A stretch of 55,942 bases of DNA from Terriglobia bacterium (GCA_020073615.1 JAIQEX010000029.1:1-55942), one strand, 5' to 3'; numbered from the stretch's first letter, positions 17,106 to 24,910 are shown. The notes: generated from the sequence alone by a model not told the origin. A program made the numbers and translations.

Positions 17106-19002
17106 AGCGCCTTCCGCATTCCTGCCGCTGGCCGCGTTTGCGCTCGTGACTTTCTCCGCCTGCACCCGCCAGCCGGTCGCGCCCCATCCGCAACGCCTCG
17201 CCATCCTCCGCTTCGAAAACCTGGGCGGCGATGTCTCCACCGATTGGATGGGCCGCGCCTTCTCCGAAATCGTCACCGCGGAGTTGGCCGGCGCCCCGGA
17301 TATTTATGTCCTCCCCGCGAACCGGATGCATGCCCTGGACAGCTCTCTGGGCAGCCGCCCCGTGGCCGCGCCCGGCGTTTCCGCGGAACGCACCCTGGCG
17401 CTGGTGGCCGGCGCCCATCGCATCGGCTACGGGGAATACGCCGCGCGCCACGGCCGGCTCGAAGCGCGGCTCACCATCGAAGATCCGCGGACCGGCCGGC
17501 TGGCGCAGGTGATTTCCGCTTCCGCCTCTGCCGGCGACGTCCTGGCTGCGGCCTCGGACCTGGCGCGCCAGATCTCCAGCCGTCGCGCGTCCTACGGCAC
17601 GCGCAACCTGGCGGCGCTCAAGCCTTACATCACGGGGATCGAATCTCCCGAATCCTCCTCCGCGCTTTTCCAGCAGGCCATTGCCGCCGACCCCGATTTC
17701 GCGCCTCCCTACCGCCAGCTCGCCCTTCTGAAGGCGCGACAGCAGGACCGCGCCGGTGCCCTGGATCTGCTCGCCCAGGCACTGGCCCGTGGCGGCATTC
17801 CCGCGGTGGAGCGCGCGCGCATCGAACTCGAGGCCGCCAATCTGCGCAACGACGCCGCCGCCCGCGAGCGCGCGCTGGTGGCCCTCGTCAAGCTCGATCC
17901 CGAAGACACCGATGCCTGGCGTACCCTGGGCGGCTTCGCCATGAACCGCCATGAATACAGCCAGTCCGTGCAGGCTTACCAGAAGGCGCTCGCGGCGGAA
18001 CCGGAAGATGCGGGCGACTGGAACTCGCTGGCTTACGCCGCCGCCTATGCCGGCGATTCCAGCGCGACCGTGAACGCCCTGGCCCGCTACCGGACGCTGC
18101 GGCCGGCCGACGCCAATCCGCTCGATTCCCTCGGCGACGTGAACCTGCTCTCCGGCCATCTGCGCGAGGCCGAGGGTTTCTACCTGGAGGCCGCCCGCAA
18201 GGACCCCGCGTTTCTGAACGGCGGCGATCTGTTCAAAGCCGCCATGGCGCGCCTCATGTCGGGCGACGTGGCCGGCGCCGACTCGCTGGCCCGGCAATAT
18301 TTCGACGCGCGCGCCGCCGGCGGCGAGCCGATTGTCGAGTATCGCCGCGCGGAATGGCTGTGGGTGAGCGGCCGGCGCCTCGACGCGTACCGGCAAATGG
18401 AGCAATTCGCGCGCGCCAATGAGGGCGGGAAGTTGCGCGATGCCGCCGCGCGCGCCTATGCCGATCTCGCGGTGTGGAGCCTGCTGGCCGGCCATCGCGA
18501 TGCCGCCGCACAGATGGCGCAAAAGGCGGCGCCGCTCGCCGGGCCGGCTTCGGGCGGGATCGTGGCGCTGGTCCGCTTGCTCACCGAGCCGCCCGCCTCG
18601 CCCGCCGAGTGGACCGCGCGCGTCGAAAAGCTGGCGCCCGGAGTCCAGAGCCCGGTCAAGAGCTTTGCGCTGGCCGCCGCTCTGCTCTTGAGCAAGGAGT
18701 TCCCCTCGGCTTCCGCCGTTCTCAAGCCGATGTATGAGAACTCGAACCCGGCCGCCGACGAAGGTGTCGCCATCCTGCTGGCCTGGACCGCGGTCGAAAC
18801 CGGCCACCCCGATGAGGCCGCACCGCTGCTCCGCTTCAATCCGATTCCCGCGCCGGGAGGCTTGAACATTTTCACGCCCCTCTATTTCCCGCGCCTCTAC
18901 CAACTGCGCGCGGCCGTGGCCGAGAAGCAAGGCAAGCCCGAAGAAGCGCAGGCCAACTACCGTCTCTTCGAACTGCTCTCGGGGCCTGACCCGCCCCGCT
19001 GA
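17095..19002 (+). CDS. Lipoprotein with TolB-N/LpoB-like N-terminal domain and TPR region
   Basis: 635 residues from a GTG at 17095 that overlaps the preceding gene by 11 bases. The N-terminus PLAAFALVTFSAC gives a lipobox-like Cys at residue 23. Residues ~33-165 read RLAILRFENLGGDVSTDWMG, then AELAGAPDIYVLPANRM, GAHRIGYGEYA and RLEARLTIEDPRTG. This is the strand-helix pattern of TolB-N/FlgO/CsgG-type domains, the fold also used by LpoB. About 450 residues of TPR-like helical repeats follow. A comparable TPR plus activator layout is known in LpoA-type proteins, though that homology is not visible. It is third in the PBP1b-like operon. Confidence 0.72.
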   Translation: MYCRAPSAFLPLAAFALVTFSACTRQPVAPHPQRLAILRFENLGGDVSTDWMGRAFSEIVTAELAGAPDIYVLPANRMHALDSSLGSRPVAAPGVSAERTLALVAGAHRIGYGEYAARHGRLEARLTIEDPRTGRLAQVISASASAGDVLAAASDLARQISSRRASYGTRNLAALKPYITGIESPESSSALFQQAIAADPDFAPPYRQLALLKARQQDRAGALDLLAQALARGGIPAVERARIELEAANLRNDAAARERALVALVKLDPEDTDAWRTLGGFAMNRHEYSQSVQAYQKALAAEPEDAGDWNSLAYAAAYAGDSSATVNALARYRTLRPADANPLDSLGDVNLLSGHLREAEGFYLEAARKDPAFLNGGDLFKAAMARLMSGDVAGADSLARQYFDARAAGGEPIVEYRRAEWLWVSGRRLDAYRQMEQFARANEGGKLRDAAARAYADLAVWSLLAGHRDAAAQMAQKAAPLAGPASGGIVALVRLLTEPPASPAEWTARVEKLAPGVQSPVKSFALAAALLLSKEFPSASAVLKPMYENSNPAADEGVAILLAWTAVETGHPDEAAPLLRFNPIPAPGGLNIFTPLYFPRLYQLRAAVAEKQGKPEEAQANYRLFELLSGPDPPR

Positions 19003-19018
19003 TAACCCTGCCAACCGC

Positions 19019-19636
19019 TCAGCGCGGCGCGGCGCCCGAGCGCAACCGGTCGAGATACGCGCGCGCCGACTGTCGAATGGCGGCCCCATCGTGGAACAGC
19101 CACAGACAGGTTGCGTACCAATCGTTGCGGAATTCGCGTTCGCCGCCCTGGAACCGCTTCGGGTGGCTTACGAAAACGTCCTGCAGCAGCGCGTGCAGCA
19201 GCTCATGCACACAGGTGTTGACCGACACGAAGGGTATCTGATTGCCATGCGCATAGCGGAGCGCGAGCATGCACAGATGATAACCGTCATAAATCGTGGT
19301 CACCCCCGCCAGGGCCCGGCCCATGTCCCAGTACATGGGGATGTGGTCGGTCAGGACCAGGTTGACGATGCCGCGCCGCAGCCCGATGAATACCGGCCGG
19401 TCGGCGGGCGAGTGGCGCACTTCGCCCGGCCCGTCGCTGGTTTGGAGTGCGATGCCGCCCCGGCCGAAATCCCGGACGGCTTCGGGCCAAATGCTCCACC
19501 AGAAGCGCTGAAGCTGTTCCGGCCGCAGCTGCGCCCAGCCATCCACGACGCGATGAACGGGCACCGCCAGCCGTGCCGGCGCCGCGGAGGCCATGGCCGG
19601 GGCTGCCGCCGTCCAGATGAAATCGCGCCGTGTCAT
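19019..19636 (-). CDS. Tat-exported putative metallohydrolase with HELLH motif
   Basis: 205 residues. MTRRDFIWTAAAPAMASAAPA is a twin-arginine-type signal (RRDF followed by a hydrophobic, Ala-rich stretch). The mature part contains VNTCVHELLHALLQD, a zinc-protease HExxH motif with His144, Glu145 and His148. The third ligand is not certain; His158, Glu165 or the Glu/Asp around NDW are possible. No known peptidase family is evident. A Tat route would fit a protein that takes up its metal in the cytoplasm. The gene is divergent from the sigma-factor gene, with 73 bp between. Function: probably a periplasmic zinc peptidase, moderate certainty. Confidence 0.65.
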   Translation of the reverse strand: MTRRDFIWTAAAPAMASAAPARLAVPVHRVVDGWAQLRPEQLQRFWWSIWPEAVRDFGRGGIALQTSDGPGEVRHSPADRPVFIGLRRGIVNLVLTDHIPMYWDMGRALAGVTTIYDGYHLCMLALRYAHGNQIPFVSVNTCVHELLHALLQDVFVSHPKRFQGGEREFRNDWYATCLWLFHDGAAIRQSARAYLDRLRSGAAPR

Positions 19637-19709
19637 CCTCCACCAGAATACGCTCAGTTACCGAGCGGCGAGGGTGTTATAAAATTGCCGGTGCATCGAC
19701 TATTATCTT

Positions 19710-20249
19710 GTGAGCCGCACTCGTAGCACCGGGGCGAAGCGGGACGAACTATACGAAACCGCCGTAGGCGAACATGGGCGCGCGCTCGACCGGCTAGCCG
19801 CGGGATACGAAGCCGATCCGGAGAAACGTCACGATCTCCGCCAGGACATCCACTTTCAGCTCTGGAGAAGCTTCGAGCTCTTTGACGGGCGGTGCTCTCT
19901 GAAAACGTGGACGTTTCGCGTGGCTCACAACACCGCTGTCTCGTACGTCAACCGGGAGCGCAGGACCAACGCCGGCTTGGTGAGTCTCGAAGAGATCGAG
20001 CGCACTGCGCCCGCGGGCGAGCCGTGCGAGCCGGACATCGATCGCGGGCGCGCGCTCCAACTGCTTGGGGAACTCATCCGGCAGCTCAAGCCGCTCGACC
20101 GGCAGATCGTGATTTCGCACCTGGAGGAGATGGATGCCGCCGCCATCGCGGAGATTACCGGGCTTTCGGCCGCGAATGTCGGGATGAAGATTCACCGCAT
20201 CAAGAACATCCTCTCCAGGCGCTTTCTCGAGGAGAAACGCTATGCCTGA
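19710..20249 (+). CDS. ECF-type RNA polymerase sigma factor
   Basis: 179 residues. Region 2: DLRQDIHFQLWRSFELFDG, then SLKTWTFRVAHNTAVSYVNRERR, including the conserved W..RVA.N. Region 4: LKPLDRQIVISHLEEMDAAAIAEITGLSAANVGMKIHRIKNIL, an HTH for -35 binding. Start is the GTG at 19710. A membrane protein gene overlaps its 3' end by 8 bases and is the likely regulatory partner, although it lacks a recognisable anti-sigma zinc motif. The target promoters cannot be read from the window. Confidence 0.92.
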   Translation: MSRTRSTGAKRDELYETAVGEHGRALDRLAAGYEADPEKRHDLRQDIHFQLWRSFELFDGRCSLKTWTFRVAHNTAVSYVNRERRTNAGLVSLEEIERTAPAGEPCEPDIDRGRALQLLGELIRQLKPLDRQIVISHLEEMDAAAIAEITGLSAANVGMKIHRIKNILSRRFLEEKRYA

Positions 20250-20832
20250 CCGCCCCGCCGCGAGAGACCCGGGAGCCATTTGGCGGGCCCAGCCCGAGGA
20301 GAAGCTTGCCGTGAACCTGGCACAGATTGTCAACCGCCGTTCCGCGGAGTTGTATTCCAGCACCCGTTCGGAGATTCTCATGAGCATCTCGGCGGCCCTG
20401 CTTTTCGTTGCGGTAATGGCATGGCGATTCGCGCCGGCTCACGACCGCCTTCTGGAGCTGGGATTCGCCGCCGTCATCGCCTGGGTCGCCATCTCCCTGT
20501 ACCGGTATCGTCATTGGATCGGGCGGAGCGATCGCTCGCGCCCGGATACGGTAGCGGCGGCCGGACTGGAGTATTACCGCCGGAAGCTGGAACGGCGCCG
20601 CGATCACCTGAGGAACGCGTGGGTATGGCACGGCCCCCTTTTCCTGGCGAGCCTGATTCTCCTTGCGGTTCTGATGGGGAAAGCGTTTCCCGGCACCGAG
20701 CGTCTGCGAAGCGTGCTGCCTCTCGTGGTGCTGCTGGTGCTGTGGACGGCGTTCGGCTTGCGGCGCCGCCTGCGCCAGGCGAAGGAAGTGCAGGCGGAGA
20801 TCGATGAACTGGAGCCCCCCGCCACGGGATAA
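20242..20832 (+). CDS. Membrane protein co-translated with the ECF sigma factor
   Basis: 196 residues, ATG at 20242 with AGGAG seven bases upstream inside the sigma gene. The soluble N-terminal ~45 residues (AIWRAQPEEKLAVNLAQIVNRRSAEL) face the cytoplasm. Then come paired membrane segments (ILMSISAALLFVAVMAWRF and LLELGFAAVIAWVAISLY), a basic charged middle, and a second pair (GPLFLASLILLAVLMG, SVLPLVVLLVLWTAFGL). The overlap and topology suggest an anti-sigma or sensor role. No ZAS (Hx3Cx2C) motif is present, so this would be a non-canonical type. The same W.xQPxE..N-terminal signature occurs next to ECF genes in Acidobacteria, as far as I recall. Confidence 0.75.
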   Translation: MPDRPAARDPGAIWRAQPEEKLAVNLAQIVNRRSAELYSSTRSEILMSISAALLFVAVMAWRFAPAHDRLLELGFAAVIAWVAISLYRYRHWIGRSDRSRPDTVAAAGLEYYRRKLERRRDHLRNAWVWHGPLFLASLILLAVLMGKAFPGTERLRSVLPLVVLLVLWTAFGLRRRLRQAKEVQAEIDELEPPATG

Positions 20833-20937
20833 GGATTCGAACGGAGAACGGCCGCGCGCCGGCGCCTGGATGGGATTCGCCTTCCCGCTAGGCGCTAGGA
20901 GCCATACGTTTGGACCTATACGTGTATCCGTGTTAGC

Positions 20938-21666
20938 GTGCTGGCTGTGAAAGTCAAAGTCACTCTCACGCTGAACAAGGATCTCTGGCGGGAATTCCGC
21001 GCCGCTGCCATCCGGCGCGGGACGTCTGCCAGCGCCGAGATTGAGAGGCTCTTGAGCCAGCAGCTCGGGAAAGGCAACAAAACGATGAAAGCCGGAATCC
21101 AGATCCTGATCCTCGCCTGTCTGATCGCTGTCCCGTCGATGGCGCAGCAGCCGCGCACCAACAATCACCACGGTACCCCGCTTCCCGGTTTTGGAACGCA
21201 AGACACCCCGGCCCACTACGCCGCCGAATGCACCGTGGCGATGGTGGGAGCCCCCTCGTTCGATGCCCCGTGCGCCGTCGAGGATTTGGGATCGCACGGG
21301 AGCCATGTTCGCTTCCACATTTTGTTGCGCCCTCCCACGCCGGATGCCGTCTCCGCCCACGCCCCCGCGGCAGATTATGTCCGCGCCGAGAATATGGCGG
21401 ACGGCTGCTCCCGCGTCGCATCGGCGCTGGTGGGCTCGATTGAGATCCGCGCCAATTCCAAGGAGGTTAGGGATTGGGCTACTCAACATTCGCCGGTGCA
21501 CGACGTTCGCCCGCAACACATCGCGGCCAACGTCAACTACGACGGTTCGGGCCTCGTGGAAATCCTCGTCCGGTCGGACGCCGAAGACGCCGCCGGAGAC
21601 CTGCGGACCCCGAGCGCGCAGTGGCTGGCACAGTACGCCGCCGACTACCAGGCCATGTGCCGGTAA
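20938..21666 (+). CDS. Frame joining a CopG/RHH-like peptide to a secreted protein; mature protein probably starts at 21085
   Basis: The open frame from a GTG at 20938 encodes first VKVTLTLNKDLWREFRAAAIRRGTSASAEIE.. , written here only to show the ribbon-helix-helix pattern (strand, then two helices). At residue 50 a Met (21085) begins KAGIQILILACLIAVPSMA followed by QQ, a normal signal peptide. The remaining ~175 residues form an exported protein with three or four Cys (ECTVAMV, DAPCAVED, ADGCSRVAS, AMCR) and no family I recognise. No stop separates the two parts. Most likely there are two translation starts: a full chimera, or the secreted protein alone from 21085. No clear ribosome binding site precedes 21085. 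The boundary needs experimental proof. Confidence 0.55.
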   Translation: MLAVKVKVTLTLNKDLWREFRAAAIRRGTSASAEIERLLSQQLGKGNKTMKAGIQILILACLIAVPSMAQQPRTNNHHGTPLPGFGTQDTPAHYAAECTVAMVGAPSFDAPCAVEDLGSHGSHVRFHILLRPPTPDAVSAHAPAADYVRAENMADGCSRVASALVGSIEIRANSKEVRDWATQHSPVHDVRPQHIAANVNYDGSGLVEILVRSDAEDAAGDLRTPSAQWLAQYAADYQAMCR

Positions 21667-21690
21667 GCCGGCCCTCGCCGCCGCCTCTTG

Positions 21691-22035
21691 TCAGGGCTCG
21701 TTTTCGAGCGAGGCCTGCAACCGGTCCAGAGCGTCGTCCCACTGGCGGGAAATCGCATCCAGGCATCGCCGCGCCTCCTGCAATTGCTGCGGATTCAATT
21801 CCCACAACTGTTCGCGTCCCCGCCGGACGCCGCTCACTAGGCCGGCATCGGCGAGGACGTGCAGGTGCTTGGTGACCGCCTGCCGCGTAATCCCCGCCCC
21901 CGCGGCCAGCCGCGTGATGGACATATGCCCGCCCCCGCATAAACGGGCCACCAGGCGGGCTCGTGCCCGGTCCCCGAGCGCCGCAAACACCGGCGCCGAC
22001 CTTTGCAGGTCCGAGCTAAACCGCCGGGCCCGCAT
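21691..22035 (-). CDS. ArsR-family HTH repressor (SRPBCC partner)
   Basis: 114 residues. Winged helix with FAALGDRARARLVARLCGG, recognition helix region SITRLAAGAGITRQAVTKHLHVL, and wing LVSGVRRGREQLWELNP. These features match the ArsR subgroup that travels with SRPBCC/AHSA1 proteins. No metal-binding ELCVCD motif is present. It overlaps the upstream SRPBCC gene by 20 bp. It likely binds the two ATGCAAC/GTTGCAT dyads at the operon promoter (22483-22543) and represses its own transcription; the ligand is unknown. Confidence 0.9.
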   Translation of the reverse strand: MRARRFSSDLQRSAPVFAALGDRARARLVARLCGGGHMSITRLAAGAGITRQAVTKHLHVLADAGLVSGVRRGREQLWELNPQQLQEARRCLDAISRQWDDALDRLQASLENEP

Positions 22036-22480
22036 ACTTATCGAGCGACTTCAACTGGAACTCCCAGCCCTTTTCGTTCTCTTCGAAGACCTTGGCGCGG
22101 CGCGCCAGTGAAATCGCGTCGAAGCCCGATTCCACCACCGTCACCAGGGTTCCTTCGGGAGCGTCGTCAAGCTGGAAGGTCACCACCGTAGCGGGCTCTT
22201 GCGAGTAATCCACACCCGGCTCCGGCATCCCCGGAAGCCACCGCCAGGAGAGTCTCCTTCCGGGCGTCATCTCCTCGATCTCCACCCAGAACGCCACGCC
22301 CCGGCAGCCTTCCTGGGTGGACGTCATCTCCACGCGCGCTCCCGGCGCAAACGTGCCGCTGGTTTCCACGCCAAACCACCGGGAGAACTCTTCGATATTG
22401 GCAATCGCCCGCCAGACCCGTTCGCGCGGCGCGCGAATGACAATCTTCTTCTCGATCCTGCTGAGTTCCGATCCGGCCAT
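22016..22480 (-). CDS. SRPBCC/AHSA1-type small-ligand-binding protein
   Basis: 154 residues from the ATG at 22480, set by an AGGAGG 8 nt upstream. An upstream in-frame ATG at 22543 lies within the operator and is rejected. The START-like fold shows as IEKKIVIRAPRERVWRAIANIEEFSRWFG, GARVEMTS, VEIEEMTPGRRLSWRWLPG, ATVVTFQLDD and GTLVTVVESGFDAI, ending with the long helix ENEKGWEFQLKSLDKYA. Proteins of this group bind a hydrophobic ligand in a central cavity. It is first in an operon with ArsR (20-bp overlap) and has a visible promoter and operators. Confidence 0.9.
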   Translation of the reverse strand: MAGSELSRIEKKIVIRAPRERVWRAIANIEEFSRWFGVETSGTFAPGARVEMTSTQEGCRGVAFWVEIEEMTPGRRLSWRWLPGMPEPGVDYSQEPATVVTFQLDDAPEGTLVTVVESGFDAISLARRAKVFEENEKGWEFQLKSLDKYAGPAV

Positions 22481-22482
22481 GA

Positions 22483-22543
22483 ATGCAACCTCCTGGTTGC
22501 ATAATAACCGGGGCCGCGGGAAGATGCAACCGGAAAGTTGCAT
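22483..22543 (-). promoter_or_regulatory. Promoter with twin 20-bp operators for the SRPBCC-arsR operon
   Basis: On the minus strand a -35 box TTGCAT (22529-22524) and a -10 box TATTAT (22506-22501) are 17 bp apart, a strong sigma70-type promoter. Two 20-bp dyads flank it: 22524-22543 is ATGCAAC-N6-GTTGCAT and covers the -35; 22483-22502 is ATGCAACC-N4-GGTTGCAT and covers the end of the -10, the start site and the AGGAGG. Their centres are 41 bp apart, close to four helical turns, so two repressor dimers would sit on one DNA face. The geometry predicts tight autorepression by the ArsR protein. Confidence 0.82.
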
Positions 22544-22571
22544 AGTCGGGTGAGGGGTGTTGCAGCGGCCG

Positions 22572-23810
22572 TTATCGCCCGTCCCACGGCACGCTGTGGT
22601 CGGCGATCACGGCGCGCGTCTCGGCGGGCGAATCGGTGCGGAACAACGACCACGGTCCGGGAATCCACGGATACCGCTCCACCACGGATTCGTCGACGGC
22701 CACGCCGAGGCCGGGGGCGCGCGGCACCACCAGGTCGCCGCGGCTGATCTCGAGCGGGTCCTTCAGGATTTCGGCGGCCAAAGGGAACGGGTACATGCCG
22801 GCCTGGGCGGGGCCCGAGTAGCAGGGATACTCCAGCCATTCGGCGACGAATCCGGGCCAGCAGATGCCCAGGTGCGCGGCGGCCATGACCTCCAGCGCCG
22901 TGCCCCAACTGTGGAAGGCAAAGCGCAGTCCCTGGCGCGCCACTTCGGCGATGAGCCGGCGCCCGAGGGCGTAGCCGCCCTGGCAGCAGACGTCCATCTG
23001 CACGTAGTCCACGGCGCGCGAGAGGATGAGATCCAGGTAGCCGTCCTCGCCGGGCTCGTGCTCGCCCGACGCCAGCGGGACGATGTCCTTCTCCTTGAGC
23101 CGCAGATAGGCGGCGTGATCGACGGGGGGCAGAGGCTCTTCCAGCCACGCGATATCGTGCTCCGCCATGTCGCGCGCCAGTTGCTCGATGGTGCCGGAGC
23201 TGTAGCTGCGCTCGCCCATGCGCCACCAGGTGTGGGCGTCCACCATGAGGTCGAAATCGGGACCCACCGCCTGGCGCATCAGGCGCACCGCTTCGAGATC
23301 CTTTTCGGGACCGAGCGCCGGCCTCATCTTGTAAGCGCGAAATCCCAATTCGGCCACTGCCCGGGCTTCGGCGGCGTATCCTTCCGGAGGCATGTACATG
23401 CCCGCGCTGCCGTACAGGCGGATGCGGTCGCGCACGCGGCCGCCGAGCAGCTCGGAGACGGGCATGCCGCGCGCCTTGCCCACCAGGTCGTAGAGCGCGA
23501 TTTCCACGGCGCAGTAAATCTTGGCCAGCTCCGCGGCGGCGCCCGGACCCTCGCAGAACTGCACGCGGAGGGCGTTGGGGTCGGACAACTCCCGGCCCCG
23601 CAGGAACGGCGCGACGGTGCGTTCGATGGCCCGTTGCGCGTGTTCGCTGCCCGGCCCCGGTCCGTAGCCGGTCAAGCCGTTGTCCGCATCCACGCGGATC
23701 AGCATGGCGTCGCGCTTCAGGATGGTGCGCTCCCCGCCGAAGAACGGCAGGCGGATCGGCTCGGCCAGCGGGTACGACAGAAGATGGGAGCGAACGCCGG
23801 CAATCTTCAT
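22572..23810 (-). CDS. Enolase-superfamily enzyme (mandelate racemase/muconate lactonising family)
   Basis: 412 residues from the ATG at 23810 (MKIAGVRSHLLSYPL), chosen because the family fold starts there; a longer open frame to 23921 is unlikely. The N-terminal capping domain is followed by a TIM barrel. Metal ligands are seen at VDAHTWW (Asp, near residue 190), WLEEPLPP (Glu, near 222) and ASGEHE (Glu, near 247). YKMRPALG near 160 supplies the Lys/Arg acid-base motif and FHSWGT gives a His near the end of the barrel. Such enzymes abstract an alpha proton from sugar acids. The GEHE motif is reminiscent of acid-sugar dehydratases such as rhamnonate dehydratase, but the substrate is open. It is divergent from the mgtC-like gene with 64 bp between. 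Confidence 0.9.
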   Translation of the reverse strand: MKIAGVRSHLLSYPLAEPIRLPFFGGERTILKRDAMLIRVDADNGLTGYGPGPGSEHAQRAIERTVAPFLRGRELSDPNALRVQFCEGPGAAAELAKIYCAVEIALYDLVGKARGMPVSELLGGRVRDRIRLYGSAGMYMPPEGYAAEARAVAELGFRAYKMRPALGPEKDLEAVRLMRQAVGPDFDLMVDAHTWWRMGERSYSSGTIEQLARDMAEHDIAWLEEPLPPVDHAAYLRLKEKDIVPLASGEHEPGEDGYLDLILSRAVDYVQMDVCCQGGYALGRRLIAEVARQGLRFAFHSWGTALEVMAAAHLGICWPGFVAEWLEYPCYSGPAQAGMYPFPLAAEILKDPLEISRGDLVVPRAPGLGVAVDESVVERYPWIPGPWSLFRTDSPAETRAVIADHSVPWDGR

Positions 23811-23874
23811 GGGGACGCGGAAATCAGGATAGCACGCGGGGCGCGGCGCCGCCCCGGAATGGTATAAAGCACGT

Positions 23875-24330
23875 ATGCACCTGCCGATCGACTGGTACAA
23901 GGAGCTCTCCGACATCGGCAAGCTGGCGATCGCCTACCTGCTGGCGCTGCCGGTCGGCTGGTACCGCGAGAAGGAGGGGCACAGCGTGGGCGTGCGCACC
24001 TTTCCCCTGGTGGCGATGGCCAGTTGCGCCTACGTTCTGCTGGCCCATGCGGACAAGGACGCGCAGTCGCGGGTCATCCAGGGACTGGTGGCGGGGATCG
24101 GTTTCATTGGCGGCGGCGCCATCCTGAAATCGGAGGGCAACGTGCACGGCACGGCCACTGCCGCCAGCATCTGGACCACCGGCGCGGTGGGAGCGGCGGT
24201 GGCGCAGGAGCGATACTTCCTCGCCGCCATGCTGGCCGCGGTCAATCTGTTCGCGCTGCGTGTGCTGCTGCCGCTCAAGATGAAGCTCGATGCGCGGGCG
24301 GACGCAAGACTCGAAGGCCCTCCGAAGTAG
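23875..24330 (+). CDS. MgtC/SapB-family membrane protein
   Basis: 151 residues with four to five membrane segments. Family motifs visible: KLAIAYLLALPVGWYREK (Gly-W-x-R-E in the first loop), GVRTFPLVAMASCAYVLL, RVIQGLVAGIGFIGGGAILK with the signature GIGFIGGGAI, and HGTATAASIWTTGAVGAAVA. It lacks the C-terminal ACT-like domain of the virulence MgtC and thus matches the short SapB form. MgtC-like proteins affect membrane ATPase function and magnesium or acid tolerance. It stands alone here; no magnesium riboswitch leader was seen in the short intergenic space. Confidence 0.92.
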   Translation: MHLPIDWYKELSDIGKLAIAYLLALPVGWYREKEGHSVGVRTFPLVAMASCAYVLLAHADKDAQSRVIQGLVAGIGFIGGGAILKSEGNVHGTATAASIWTTGAVGAAVAQERYFLAAMLAAVNLFALRVLLPLKMKLDARADARLEGPPK

Positions 24331-24408
24331 GCCGGCCGTGAGGTTTCGCTCGTAATGGCACTCCGAATGGCCAACGGATTGCCCACTGTGGAGCCGGGAG
24401 CGTACACC

Positions 24409-24876
24409 ATGTCTGCAACTTATCGGGCCGCCCGTGCGGCCTTGGGAACCATGCTTTTCCTGGGATCGGGTTGCCTGGTCCGGGCGCAGGATGCCAACCG
24501 CGATGTGGTGGTCACCAAAGCGGCGGTGGGCGATATCGTACAGCGGCTGGCACGGCAAAGCGGCGGATTCAAGGAAGAGTTCCACAAAGCCATCGAGCAC
24601 AGCATGATCGACGGCACCCGGCTGGAGCAGCGCGCCCGGCACCGCGCCGACGACCTGCACGCTACCGCGAAAAAGCTGCAGGACGTGTTCCACGACAAGA
24701 AGGACAAGAACAATCCGGCCGTCCGCGACCAGGTAGACCGAACGTTGGCGGCGGGCGCCGATGTCAATCGGATCATGCAGGACCACCGCTTCACCGACAA
24801 ACTGCAGCGCAATTGGGACCTGCTGCGTTCCGATCTCAACGCGCTGGCGGCGGTCTACAATCTGTCGCCCCTGTAG
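24409..24876 (+). CDS. Secreted all-helical protein of unknown function
   Basis: 155 residues from ATG 24409, preceded by GGGAG. A signal peptide (AALGTMLFLGSGCLVRA, then QD) leads into a charged, helical mature part, with HRADDLHATAKKLQDVFHDKKDKNNPA and KLQRNWDLLRSDLNALAAVY. The family is not recognised; there are no Cys in the mature part. The pattern of long amphipathic helices with regular His/Asp and Lys suggests a helical-bundle periplasmic protein. A GC hairpin follows the gene at 24892. Confidence 0.65.
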   Translation: MSATYRAARAALGTMLFLGSGCLVRAQDANRDVVVTKAAVGDIVQRLARQSGGFKEEFHKAIEHSMIDGTRLEQRARHRADDLHATAKKLQDVFHDKKDKNNPAVRDQVDRTLAAGADVNRIMQDHRFTDKLQRNWDLLRSDLNALAAVYNLSPL

Positions 24877-24891
24877 CCCAGGATCGGAAGG

Positions 24892-24910
24892 GCGGACCCC
24901 CAGGGTCCGC
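24892..24910. terminator. GC-rich hairpin after the secreted helical protein gene
   Basis: GCGGACCC-CCA-GGGTCCGC, a perfect 8-bp stem with a 3-nt loop, 16 bp after the stop at 24876. No T-run follows, so it may be a factor-dependent stop or a REP-like palindrome rather than an intrinsic terminator. Confidence 0.5.
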
